From Cymbomonas tetramitiformis (Eukaryota; Chlorophyta; Pyramimonadophyceae; Pyramimonadales; Pyramimonadaceae): a stretch of DNA of 44,109 nucleotides. Location: NCBI GenBank assembly GCA_001247695.2, contig LGRX02027112.1, positions 1 through 44,109 on the forward strand, read 5' to 3'. The translations under genes were made by a program, and so were the position numbers. Below, piece by piece: positions 28,721-37,445 of the stretch (position 1 is its first letter; each line of letters begins with the position of its first letter). Under the pieces are notes generated by a model. The model made no database searches and was not told the DNA's origin. It saw nothing but the letters and a program-made list of their open reading frames with translations.

Positions 28721-29500
28721 TACCATCATGGCAAAATTGGCTTTGATGGTCTCGCTTGGGATGCCTACGTGGATCCGATAACAGGCATCGGCAGAATCGT
28801 TTATGGAAATCCCCCCTTTGATGGGAAAGAAAAGGGCAAATCTTCGGCGGTTATGACTACCTTGGAAATGGGATATAAAGCGGCCAACACCGTCCCCGGA
28901 TTTTCAGGAACATGGATTCTTCCGCTGTCTCCCAAAAACCAAAAAAGATGGTTCGATAAAGGTTTTAAACTTGTTTTCAGATTCCCGCATAACACTATTC
29001 CATTTATCCCACATGGCTATTGGACGGGTGATGACCCCTACGTTCTTCCAGGTGGTGGATGCTATAAGGATGACTTTTCGGATGATGTTATCATAGCTAT
29101 AGACAGTGCACTCAGTGATACTCAACCAGCCTTTGACTGGAGGCCTACACAGAAAAAGATTGCCAGATGGTTCCTTAACGTCCTACCTAAGTCCAGAGTC
29201 ACGAAGAAGAGGCTAGAATACACAGGAGTCAGCCCTGATATTTGGAATGAAGTTCTGAACGAAAGCGACAAAGTACTTCCCTCTTCGCTTTGCCCATGGC
29301 CCACTCAAGACCCTCCTTATCATCAGAGTGATATTGAGCCTTATTATGGTGGTCACCACGACACGACAATCACAAACGGCAAATTCCAAGCCCTTCATAA
29401 GCACCGTGAAATGGCCCAAAGTTCTTACACTCATGGGATACCTTCCTCCTCTTTTTGGTACTGTCCTCAACACGATAGGTGTTCCCCGTGGCAAGATTAA
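28721..29500 (+). CDS. LINE C-terminal region 2: N6-adenine-methyltransferase-like domain
   Basis: In frame with 24202-25062 after removing hAT 1. Starts YHHGKIGFDGLAWDAYVDP, then GIGRIVYGNPPF (about 28786-28821) with an intact NPPF catalytic motif. Later come GFSGTWILPLSP (about 28896-28931), KLVFRFPHNTIPF and a C-terminal extension (FDWRPTQKKIARWFLNVLP). The order D-x-F region, NPPF, then a strand ending in LP is that of phage or Dam-like N6A-MTases, and matches the module in gypsy 1. No FxGxG-type SAM motif is obvious, so activity is uncertain. Near 29430 the protein-like sequence moves to another frame. Confidence 0.75.
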   Translation, partial: YHHGKIGFDGLAWDAYVDPITGIGRIVYGNPPFDGKEKGKSSAVMTTLEMGYKAANTVPGFSGTWILPLSPKNQKRWFDKGFKLVFRFPHNTIPFIPHGYWTGDDPYVLPGGGCYKDDFSDDVIIAIDSALSDTQPAFDWRPTQKKIARWFLNVLPKSRVTKKRLEYTGVSPDIWNEVLNESDKVLPSSLCPWPTQDPPYHQSDIEPYYGGHHDTTITNGKFQALHKHREMAQSSYTHGIPSSSFWYCPQHDRCSPWQD

Positions 29501-29678
29501 ACCTCTCCTTAAAAAACTTTCAAGAATTTGTAGGCAACACACCAAAAATAGGCGAGACGTGTTTCTGTTAAACACCACCACCACCTTAAATACAGTTGAC
29601 ATCTCATGCAGTGAAGCCATGACAGAAACAGAAGCTGTACAACAGTCAAACGACTTTCTTCAAACCCTCCTGCAATAA
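29440..29678 (+). pseudogene. LINE C-terminal tail in a shifted frame
   Basis: Around 29420-29460 coding character moves from the frame of the MTase-like domain to the next. WPKVLTLMGYLPPLFGTVL and GKIKPLLKKLSRICRQHTKN look protein-like and run to TAA 29676. An indel between about 29400 and 29450 is the likely cause. No domain recognised. Confidence 0.5.
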
Positions 29679-29976
29679 TTCTCAAAATTTTTGCAATAAA
29701 AGATGGTTCCGTGTCCCCAAGGGGAGGGGCCGTCCCCCCTCCCTCCCCCGCCACCCCCTCTCCCCGCCCACCCGACCCCTTCCTCAACGTCTCCAAAACC
29801 CCCCTTAATTCTTCGACTTCCCTCCCCACCGCTCAGATTCAGCCACCCCTCCACTCACCCGGCCATGGCTGCTTCTCCATCTTCTAGAGTTTTTTATTGC
29901 CTAGCACTTAGCTTTTTCTCTAGATGTCACCCTGCTGAAAAGTGGGCTTAGCCCCTTTGTGGGCGCGCTAAAGCAG
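29679..29976 (+). other. LINE 3' untranslated region, first part
   Basis: Non-coding, with AATAAA at 29695-29700 and a C-rich tract (about 29730-29790). Continues after hAT 2 at 31555. No gene seen. Confidence 0.6.
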
Positions 29977-29985
29977 CAAGGGTGG

Positions 29986-30400
29986 GAATCGATTAGTCGA
30001 GGAATTATGATTAATCGATTTAATAGTGTATACCCCTATCGAATCGATTTGCGATTATGACAAATTAGGAATCGAATAGGTTTGCGATTATGACAAATTA
30101 GGAATCGAATAGGTTTCTGTTCAGGACTAATTACAAATCAAATAGGTATGGCGCTGATGGCAAATTACAATCGAATCGGTTCCCACCCTGGACAAATTAC
30201 TAATCACATAGGTTGTGTGAAATTTGGTACAGGAATCAAATCGGTTATGGTGGGTTATATACACCAATCAAATCGGTTTTCAAAATTTCACTTCAGAATC
30301 GCATATACACGATTAATCGGTTTGGCCGTCATGAACGTCACCGAAAATCGGTTTGATATCAAACTAATTGGTGGAATGGCCGGATATTTCCCGAGACTAG
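29986..30400 (+). repeat. Left subterminal repeat cluster of hAT 2
   Basis: About ten copies of AATC(A/G)AAT(A/C)GGTT, many preceded by ACAAATTA and spaced roughly 30-45 bp, for example near 30072, 30109, 30137 and 30170. The same word fills the opposite end. Probably transposase-binding sites, or silencing or packaging elements (inference). Confidence 0.8.
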
Positions 30401-30548
30401 GATATTGCGGTTTGATATTTTGGCCGAATTGCGATTCAAGCCCTAGATACTTCTCGTTGGGATAGCCACGTCCATTACCACCTGTCATTCGAAATTTTGA
30501 ATGTTCAAAATGCTTCGCTGTCGCGGGCTCACCACCAGCACCACCACC

Positions 30549-30558
30549 TATATATATC
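30549..30558 (+). promoter_or_regulatory. Probable TATA box of the chromodomain gene
   Basis: TATATATATC lies about 45 bp upstream of the ATG at 30594, followed by a C/T-rich segment (CCTCTCCAAG...CTCTCTCATC) suitable for transcription start. This suggests the gene has its own promoter inside the element. Confidence 0.55.
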
Positions 30559-30593
30559 ATCAAGAACCTCTCCAAGTTCAGACCTCTCTCATC

Positions 30594-31113
30594 ATGGGTA
30601 AGCGTGCAACAAAAAAAACTAGGCCTTCCGCTTCGACAAACAACAGAAGGCTGCCCCCCCATTGCCAAGGGACCTATCAAACGCACGCCTAATCATGAGT
30701 TCGATCATCGTGATAACGCTGACAACATTTACGATGTCGAGTGTATTTTAGCCGAGCGATTGGTCAAATCAGGTGATCGTACGGCAGAAGAATGGCTCAT
30801 CCGCTGGAAAGGTTACGGTCAGGCTCACGACACCTGGGAGCCAATCGAGAACCTGGCCGGTCTGGAGGACGATATCGCCAAGTTCAGAAATGAAAAGTCA
30901 CAGCTGGAGCCCTTAAAACTCGGCAAACGCAAGCGCAGGTCCCCGCACAACGAAGACATTCCTGTTGTAGTCGCTGATACCAATAGCGTTGGTGCTGGCG
31001 GCATCGAACCTGCGACCGTAGAGCCTTCCCCTTCCACTGAAGAAGATGATATTCCTGAAGATGATGGTGAAAGCGAAGAGATCCTACTACGACCAGTGAC
31101 TGTTCATAAGTAA
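30594..31113 (+). CDS. HP1-like chromodomain protein, cargo of hAT 2
   Basis: ATG at 30594 opens MGKRATKKTRPSASTNNRRL, a basic N-terminal tail. A C7 run at 30654-30660 carries one base too many: with six C the frame continues PPIAKGPIKRTPNHEF into the chromodomain. That domain (about 30728-30875) reads YDVECILAERL, EEWLIRWKGYGQAHDTW and EPIENL, and keeps the three aromatic cage residues (Y, W, W) that bind methyl-lysine on histone H3 in the family. Then come a basic KRKRR stretch and an acidic tail (EEDDIPEDDGESEE), ending at TAA 31111. About 172 residues after correction. No chromoshadow domain is seen. It could bring the element to heterochromatin or counter silencing; that is inference. 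Confidence 0.75.
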
Positions 31114-31229
31114 TATTATTTGCCTGTTGTGTGCCTTGCTTGAACAGCTTATCTTTTTAGCCTGAACAACTTGCCTGAAATGGCCTTCGCCTTACCTTGT
31201 GTGCAATACCCCTTGCAGTCTTGATAATC

Positions 31230-31530
31230 GGGGAAAAACACTGTTATCAAATAGGTTTGCATAGAGTAAAAACACTAACCCAATAGGTTTTGATCATTTA
31301 ACAAACACTAATCAAATAGGTTCCACTTAACTGAAAATTAGGAATCGAATAGGTTACAAAAAAATCGGTACACTAATCAAATATGTTTGTACAATGCACA
31401 AACACCCAACACAATAGGTTTCTCAGCTTACACTAATTACAATCAAATAGGTATCAGGACATTGATAATCAGGTATCAAATCGGTTATGAAAATGCACTA
31501 ATTAGTTACTAAGAGGTTTCGATTTTCAAA
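31230..31530 (+). repeat. Right subterminal repeat cluster of hAT 2
   Basis: About ten copies of the AATCAAATAGGTT word in the same orientation as the left cluster, for example near 31244, 31308, 31342 and 31444. Being direct between the two ends, they are not part of the inverted termini. Confidence 0.8.
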
Positions 31531-31554
31531 CTAATGCCCAGCCTTGTAAAGCAG

Positions 31555-31657
31555 AGGGAGTAGCCCCTGGTGTTTTCACTAGCCTGCTTTGCAGGGTTAC
31601 CGCACTCTCAGGACTTTGTCCCCTTTGCTAGCGTAAATGTTTTATTATTATTATTAT
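31555..31657 (+). repeat. LINE 3' end and TTA microsatellite tail
   Basis: The last unique LINE sequence ends GCTAGCGTAAATG and is followed by TTTTATTATTATTATTAT (31640-31657), then the target duplication. Such short A/T repeat tails mark the 3' end of many non-LTR elements. Confidence 0.85.
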
Positions 31658-32888
31658 TAGATCAACCCCTGAATGAGCTCGAAGCTCCTGACTGACTGTG
31701 ATGAAGTCGATGATGTCAGCTTAGCCAATATAGTCTGTGCAAATGTGTCACGATCATACTGGGATATAATGATGTCGTGAAGCTGATGAGCTGATGAAGA
31801 AGATAAGAGAGCAATGAATGTAGGATCTGCAGGTGGCATGACTGGAACCTCGGTGATGTCTATGTGTTTCAGACAATCAGTGAGTTCAAAGAGTGTAGAG
31901 ATACGAGTGAGTGCGTCTGCAACCTTGTTCTTCTCGCCAGAAATGTGCTCTATTCGGAAGTTGTACTCGGAGAGCTCATCCAACCACCTCGCCTGTTTGG
32001 GGCTTAGTGTGGATTTGGAGTGGAAATAAACCAGCGGCTGATGATCTGAGCGTACAATAGTGTCAGGAGCTCCCAACAAGATGTGGCGAAAGAATCGGAA
32101 GCCCTCCACAATGGCAAATAGCTCGATCTCAGGAATAGGCCAACGTCTCTGTGTATCGGAGAGAGTGACGCTGTGATAGCCACATGGCTTCATACATTTT
32201 CCTTGGTCCTGTAGTACCACTTGACCAACGTGTGTGCCTGATCCATCGACCTCCATAATAGATGGCAGTTTCTGATCTGGAAGTTGTAGTACTGGAGCAT
32301 TGCAGATGGCACTTTTGAGGTTATCAAATGCCTGCTGCTGCTCAGATTCCCAGACAAACTCTGCATTATCTTTAAGGAGACGATTGAGCGGCTCGGCAAT
32401 CTTGGAGAACTTTGGTATGAATCTCCTAAATTGACCGACCATGCCCAAGAATGACCGAAGGGATGACTTGCCATCTTTAGCCATACGGCGTAGAGGCTGC
32501 TTTCCAACGGTAGGACCATAAGACACTGGAGGCTGTATTGCCATGACTGCTCGGATTCTGTCTTCGATGATGGATAGGCCTGCTTCAGAGATGTGATGTC
32601 CGATAAAGTCTATGGATCTGACGAACAACTCCACCTTGGAAGGCCTGATGAAGAACTGGTGGTCTCTGCAACGCTGGAGGAACTGTCGGACATGACTCAC
32701 GTGACTGTCAAAGTCCGGACTGTACACAATAGTATCATCCATGAAAATGACAAGGAACCGATCGATGAAGTCGAAGAATGCCCGATTTCCTACACGTAGA
32801 GCTGTTACGGGAGCATTGGTCAATCCGAAAGGCATAACTGTCCACTCATAGGAACCGTATCTGGTGCGAATTGCTGGATTTGGCACGC
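31658..32888 (-). CDS. pol: Gypsy 2 Pol: reverse transcriptase (C-terminal half) and RNase H
   Basis: Begins at the break near 32888 with AIRTRYGSYEWTVMPFGLTN, inside RT, so fingers and first catalytic Asp are lost. The active-site box is FMDD (FLVIFMDDTIVYS), then FIGHHISEAGL, FLGMVGQFRRFIPKFSKIA and an extra 15-residue basic segment before it (KQPLRRMAKDGKSS). RNase H has EVDGSGTHVGQVV, EIELFAIVEGF, RSDHQPLVYF and DALTRISTLF. The frame continues across the LINE into integrase (IQGLI joined to YRKTIY). No stop occurs within it. Confidence 0.92.
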
Positions 32889-32894
32889 CGACAG

Positions 32895-33647
32895 TGTCAT
32901 CGTCATCTGTGTCATCACCGATATGGCTCGACTACTATGACTCCTTCACTGTCATCAGCGCCATCTCCGATATCGACTTCGGTAGTGTGTCAGACAGTTC
33001 ATAGCATCTGTCATTTCCACACCTGACACCTTAGGGGCTGTCATCACATTCTTTCGGCGGAAGCTATAACACATCGTATTATCTTGTGTATAGCTTCACA
33101 GTTTCACGGTTAACATATGCGAGCGTAGCACCTGACTTGTAGTGCTTCACTGTGTGTTTGTTTTCACAGGTTTGCGCCCACCACCGGCCTAAGGTGGTTA
33201 GTTAAAACCGCCAATTATGGCTGGCTAAAGCCTTTATAGGGGCTCGGGGCTGAAGATCGGGGCATGAGGTTCTAGGACGCACTAGTCACGAAAGGGGTAG
33301 AGTGAGAGAGAGGAAGATTTTCCGTTCGTGAGCACAATTGCTTAGGACTAAGATGGACCGGTCTAGCTAGCCGCAGTCTCCGAAGCAGCACGCGCGTCGA
33401 CATCAAGCCTCACGACACGATCGCCACCCTCTCTTACCTTACCCTATTTCGCGGCTGTAAATTTTGAACCTTTGACCCCGCATTTGAAGCCCCTGCCCTT
33501 ATTTTCTATAGATTGCTCAAGTGTAAATTTGTTTTCTCTTGGCGAGAACTTTGCAGTGCATTTTTTTTTAGAACCTTGATTACCGAACATTTTGAATTCT
33601 TGGATTTTCTTCACTAACGCTCGAGAACCGCAACTGTAAATTCCGGC
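32895..33647 (+). other. Probable LTR and leader of the copia element
   Basis: No coding sequence. It contains TGTCATC words, an imperfect hairpin at 33061-33096 (AAGCTATA...TATAGCTT with ACACA/TGTGT next to it), a possible TATA box CTTTATAGG at 33231-33239, and T-rich segments. A second LTR is not in the window and no Met-tRNA primer site is visible, so limits remain unknown. Confidence 0.4.
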
Positions 33648-35080
33648 ATGGCCTCTACGCCGTATAAGCTGATGGCTCCAGCAAGATTGAGAGCGCACCC
33701 AGCTGGTGCATCAAAGAGGCAACTGCAGTTTGATCAACTGGTGCCCACACCAGTAGCCGCGTCATCTCAACAATCAGCGGCTGAAAAGAAGTTCGATTCT
33801 GAGTCAGCGGCTTTCCTTGATGACCACCAGAAGATTGAGGCGCCAGTAAGGGGCATTAAATCTAAGCTGTGTGGCAAAGGGGACGCCATCGACGAGTGGA
33901 GGTTTTGTGGTGACGAGTCTAATGCTCGCTCACTACTTGACTCCCTCGTTGAGGAGCTTACCTCGCGCCTCACAAGGTTTAACACCCTTTACGCGCATGC
34001 TTTCCGGCTGGACGACGTCACCGCCACAGTGATGCCCAACGCAAACAAACTCCTAAAGGAGTTGTTGGAGTATCTCTGTGGCGGTCCAGCGCTCGCTTCA
34101 GTTCGGGAAGCACATCGTTATTTCCCTGACGACGGCAAGGTTATTTTAACTGCCTTAGTCAGGGACGTGATGCCTGACCTGGAGGATTTTGACAAAACTG
34201 ACTTCATCTTTACCCCCACCGTAGAGGTCCCGGCAGGTGTGAACCCCAAACAGTTCATCAAAGCTTTCACTGACGCTGTCAGTAACGCTGCGACGGACTT
34301 GGGGCAACACTCTAGCCTCGACATCTCGAGGGAAGATGCGGTACGTTTGTTCCTTCGTCGTACAAATCATGTCCCATCACCTACAAACAGGTGCACGAGG
34401 ACTACGCGATTGAAAAGGTCAAGACACAGGCAGAGCTGACCCTGGTGAGCTGTGGACTCGCGATTCAGCGGGTCTACAACACACTAGGGAAAGCGAAGCA
34501 ACTGACAAGCGCATTTTACAATGATGCAGGGCACCGCCACGGTGAACGTGGCGGTCTGGACCCCAGGGGAGCCCCTGACCTACGCCCTACCCGCCCGCGT
34601 GATGTTTACTATCCTGGACGGTCTTCCCACCCCTTTAAGGGGAAGGGGAAGAATTTCCGTTTTGCTGCCTCCCCCTTGCCGAAGGGGGGGAATTGGCCGC
34701 AGGGAATCCGCAGGAAGGGGAAAGGCAAAGGCAAAGGCAAGAAGGGCAAGGGGCAGAAGCAGAAGTCCCGAGTCACCTTCCATCCGGGTTCCAAACAGTT
34801 CTACGGCAACTGTTGGTCCTGCGGTGGAAGGCACCGCCAGGCAGACTGTACACACATGCAGCACCTGGCGGCACACTCCATGCGGCTTGACCCCGAGGCT
34901 CTGGCCGAAGGGGCCTTCACCGATGTTCTGGCAGCTCGCTACCAGGCAGCTTACGAGCATTCGGAGGAGGCCTTTCAGGCAGTCTGTTGGGAGCACGGCA
35001 CACCAGACATTTGTGACTCATCGGAGTCGGTGTGCACGTACCCGGACGACGGCTCCCGCTGTCCTTTGCCGCCTACCTCA
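33648..35080 (+). pseudogene. gag: Copia Gag with zinc knuckle (frameshifted)
   Basis: ATG at 33648 (MASTPYKLMAPARLRAHP). Capsid-like helices run to about 34365 in one frame, then YKQVHEDYAIEKVKTQAEL in the next. This second part holds a Lys/Gly stretch (RRKGKGKGKGKKGKGQKQK, about 34709-34765) and a knuckle CWSCGGRHRQADC (C-X2-C-X3-H-X4-C, about 34813-34851) for RNA binding. The frame shifts again near 35060 towards the Pol frame. Two indels are needed to make one Gag. Confidence 0.75.
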
Positions 35081-37254
35081 CCCAGGGGGATGAGGCCTCT
35101 CATGCACCCGCTTGGGCACCACAGGAGTGGACTGACTCTGAGTGGGATGCTTGGGAGCTTGAATCCTACACTCAGGAACAACATGACGAGTGGGATCGAC
35201 TCCAGCGGAAGGCTTCCGCAAAGTTTCAAGCCTTTTGCTATGCAGGGGAGGAGGCGGGCTACGATGAGCAAGATCTTCAGGAGCCGTACTTTTCCCTTTC
35301 TCTAGGGAGGGTTCATTTTGGCAGCTTCGGGGTGGGTGGTGTCGATCGTGACACCACGCCAACCCCACCGGTCGATGCCCGCATGGACTCTGCCGCTGCC
35401 GTGACACCGCTTGATCTTTCGTCGTTCTACCGTGCGGACCCGAGCATCACATGCTCACCGTGTGACCCACAACCTGCGTCTACCCAGTCGCATCTCGACG
35501 CAGGTGTGGTGTTAGACGGGACCGCTCAGACGTTGGATCCTGCCGCGCCGTTATCGGGTGACACACCGGGCGATGCCGAGCATGGAGACACCTGTATGCA
35601 TCCCGTGTCAGCGCTCTTCGCACACGAGACACCCCTGGAGCCTGGCTCCGGGCTGTTCGCTGACATGGTGTTGGCAGGTGATCTTCGGTTTCAATCAATG
35701 ACCGAACAACATCTCAGTGAGACCCGGGAGGAAGGAAGGGCTTGGGGGCCGAGGTCTTGGAGCTCACAGCTGGAGTCTGTGGCTGGACCGGAGCCCGGCC
35801 CTTCCGTGGAGCTTCGGCGGTCCCTTCCTGCAAAGGTTTCAAAGGTTGTTACTCCTCCCGGCCTCACCGACAGGGAGCAGGACCACTGGGACAGGCTGTG
35901 GTGTGAGGATCACACCCAGCCCACCCAGTGGTACGACACCCTGCCGGCTTCGGCCGCAACGACTTCGAGGGTACCACGAGCACCGCCTCCGGTAGTGCCC
36001 TTCCCTCCCAGCTCTGGCCCGTGCTCTGTCACCGCAGGAGCTGGACTATATGCCACGGCTATGGACCTCCCTGCCAGCGGACACGGGGTGTCTGCGGGGT
36101 CCGTAGTCGGGGCCTCGGACGAGCCCGACAGCCCTGAGCCCCGTGGCTCAGGGGAAGGACAGTACTATGACCCTCCACCGCCCGTCACTGGACCTGCCCT
36201 GCGTAGGGGTGTAGGTAGGGGTGGTGTACCCTTCTACAGACATGCCCTCGTCTCCACACTTGTTGTCCTCGGCTTCCTGGGCTGTGCCATGGCAGATGTG
36301 AGCTTGCTTCAGGGACAGGAGGATGCCTCGGACGGACTGAGACTGCTGTCACCTGGGGGCCCACGGGGAGGGGCCCAGGGGACGGGGACGGGGATACTGT
36401 ATGATTGGGGCTCTGATGGTGGCACTTGGGCTGGTAACAATGGGTACAGTGGTTCTTGTGATTGGGATTGGTCAGATTCTGGGGCTGGACACTCTTCCTC
36501 TGGACCTGGCACAGGAGACCCTCACAGTGACCACGGCCAGTTCACCAGCTCGGGTATGCCGCCCGATGCCGCTTCTCAAATACAGCTCTTCCGGGCAACT
36601 ATGACAGCAGACAGTGAGGGCCGCCGCAGGCGGTCCCGACACCTCACGGCTCTAACCCTGGCAACCATTCTGGCAGTTATCATTCAGTGTCTGTTTCTAT
36701 TCTTCATGGACTTCCAGTCAATATCAGGCGACAGTACAGTGGACAGAGGTGTCGGTGGTGTTGGCTCAGTGGCTTGGCATCAGACTGGCAGTGTCCTCGA
36801 GACCACCTCACACTTGGCAGATCTCATGATCACCGTCGGTGGTGCCGTGGTGCACATGTCTTGGTGGCTCGGCTTCACTTGGACAGCACACGGCACACCA
36901 CCGCCTGGGCTAGTGTTCACCTGTAGCCCGGTTTTCTCGGCCTATGCACTATCACGGGACGGCGATGGCATTGTAGTGGACTCTGGTGCCACTGGAAATA
37001 TCACAGGCACCAGGTCCAGGATCTCGGCCTTGGATACCTCCTCCACCATTGGTTTCTCCACGGTGATGACAGGTCCTGTATCCCGAACTGACGGGACCTG
37101 CACACTACACCTGTACGGTCGTGAGGTACTATCTGGGGAGATAGATGAGTCGACTATATTCCTGGCTGCCACTTCAAGGAAGGCGCCAGGACCCGTCTAT
37201 CTACCCGGGTTATGCTCAGACACGGCTTCAGTTCTCCAGACTTCATCAGCATGA
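35060..37254 (+). CDS. Copia polyprotein: linker with hydrophobic segments, protease
   Basis: A 700-residue open stretch in one frame. The N-terminal part is acidic and Ser/Pro-rich (EWTDSEWDAWELESYTQEQ). Three hydrophobic segments follow: HALVSTLVVLGFLGCAMA (about 36238-36291), LATILAVIIQCLFLFFMDF (about 36655-36711) after a basic RRRRSRH run, and LADLMITVGGAVVHMSW (about 36814-36864). The aspartic protease has VVDSGATGNITG (about 36973-37008) and KAPGPVYLPGLC (about 37180-37215). It ends at TGA 37252, but coding character moves to another frame near 37215. Hydrophobic segments between Gag and protease are not usual for copia; whether they span a membrane is unknown. Confidence 0.75.
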
Positions 37255-37445
37255 CTTACACTCACTTGGACTCAGGCAGGACATACCGTATCACAGACAA
37301 TCAGGTGGATTACCTCTGGGATGAGCCGCAGCAGCCGCACACTCACCACTTCGGCTCAGCAGCTGTCAGGACCCGCACAGGAGACTCATCAGACTGGCAG
37401 TGGAGTAATAGCGAGTATACTAAATGGGCTACTACTCACGGCTCT
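37212..37445 (+). pseudogene. Copia post-protease spacer in a shifted frame
   Basis: Between the protease and integrase the protein-like frame is SSPDFISMTYTHLDSGRTYR and DNQVDYLWDEPQQPHTHHFG, then it returns to the previous frame near 37440 (TAKLGTPAFDVSMYG). Two indels about 220 bp apart explain this. Confidence 0.55.

Larger units (their letters stand above)
29977..31546. mobile_element. hAT-like element 2 carrying a chromodomain gene (1570 bp)
   Basis: Left end CAAGGGTGGGAAT and right end (reverse complement) CAAGGCTGGGCAT match at 11 of 13. The flanking TAAAGCAG at 29969-29976 and 31547-31554 is a perfect 8-bp duplication. CA-x-GG-x-TGGG-like tips and an 8-bp duplication are typical of hAT. 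No transposase is present; the only gene is a chromodomain protein. Both subterminal regions are filled with AATC(A/G)AAT(A/C)GGTT repeats. It must be mobilised in trans. It lies in the LINE 3' untranslated region. Confidence 0.85.
18617..31657 (+). mobile_element. Non-LTR retrotransposon (LINE) nested in gypsy 2
   Basis: Flanked by TAGATCAA at 18609-18616 and 31658-31665, and ending in a TTA/ATT microsatellite tail (31638-31657), typical of non-LTR insertion. Subtracting its three nested guests and their duplicated target copies leaves about 6.85 kb. Coding order: N-terminal region, RT, RNase H, CCHC zinc motif, unique region, N6-MTase-like domain. Several frame changes and one TAG interrupt it. 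No apurinic endonuclease domain is visible. Confidence 0.9.
14490..32890 (-). mobile_element. Ty3/gypsy retrotransposon 2, split by a LINE and a piggyBac-like element
   Basis: On -, the pieces read RT and RNase H (32888 to 31658), then integrase (18616 to 17964 and 17885 onward), chromodomain (ending 17154), polypurine tract and a probable 3' LTR (15222 to 14490). Pol is continuous across the LINE when one TAGATCAA copy is removed: the sequence reads IQGLI then YRKTIYGRQL. The RT N terminus, protease, gag and 5' LTR are missing at about 32890, where copia-like sequence begins. The right boundary is approximate. Confidence 0.8.

Noticed and set aside
28408..28746. Open frames on both strands with a repeated RPYGPEN- or FRPVG-type peptide
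   Set aside because: They are the translation of the 21-bp minisatellite in all frames; no start context, domain or codon bias supports a gene.
37321..37439. Integrase ORF start upstream of 37440
   Set aside because: Here the protein-like sequence (DSGRTYRITDNQVDYLW) is in another frame; the early part of this frame is a by-product.
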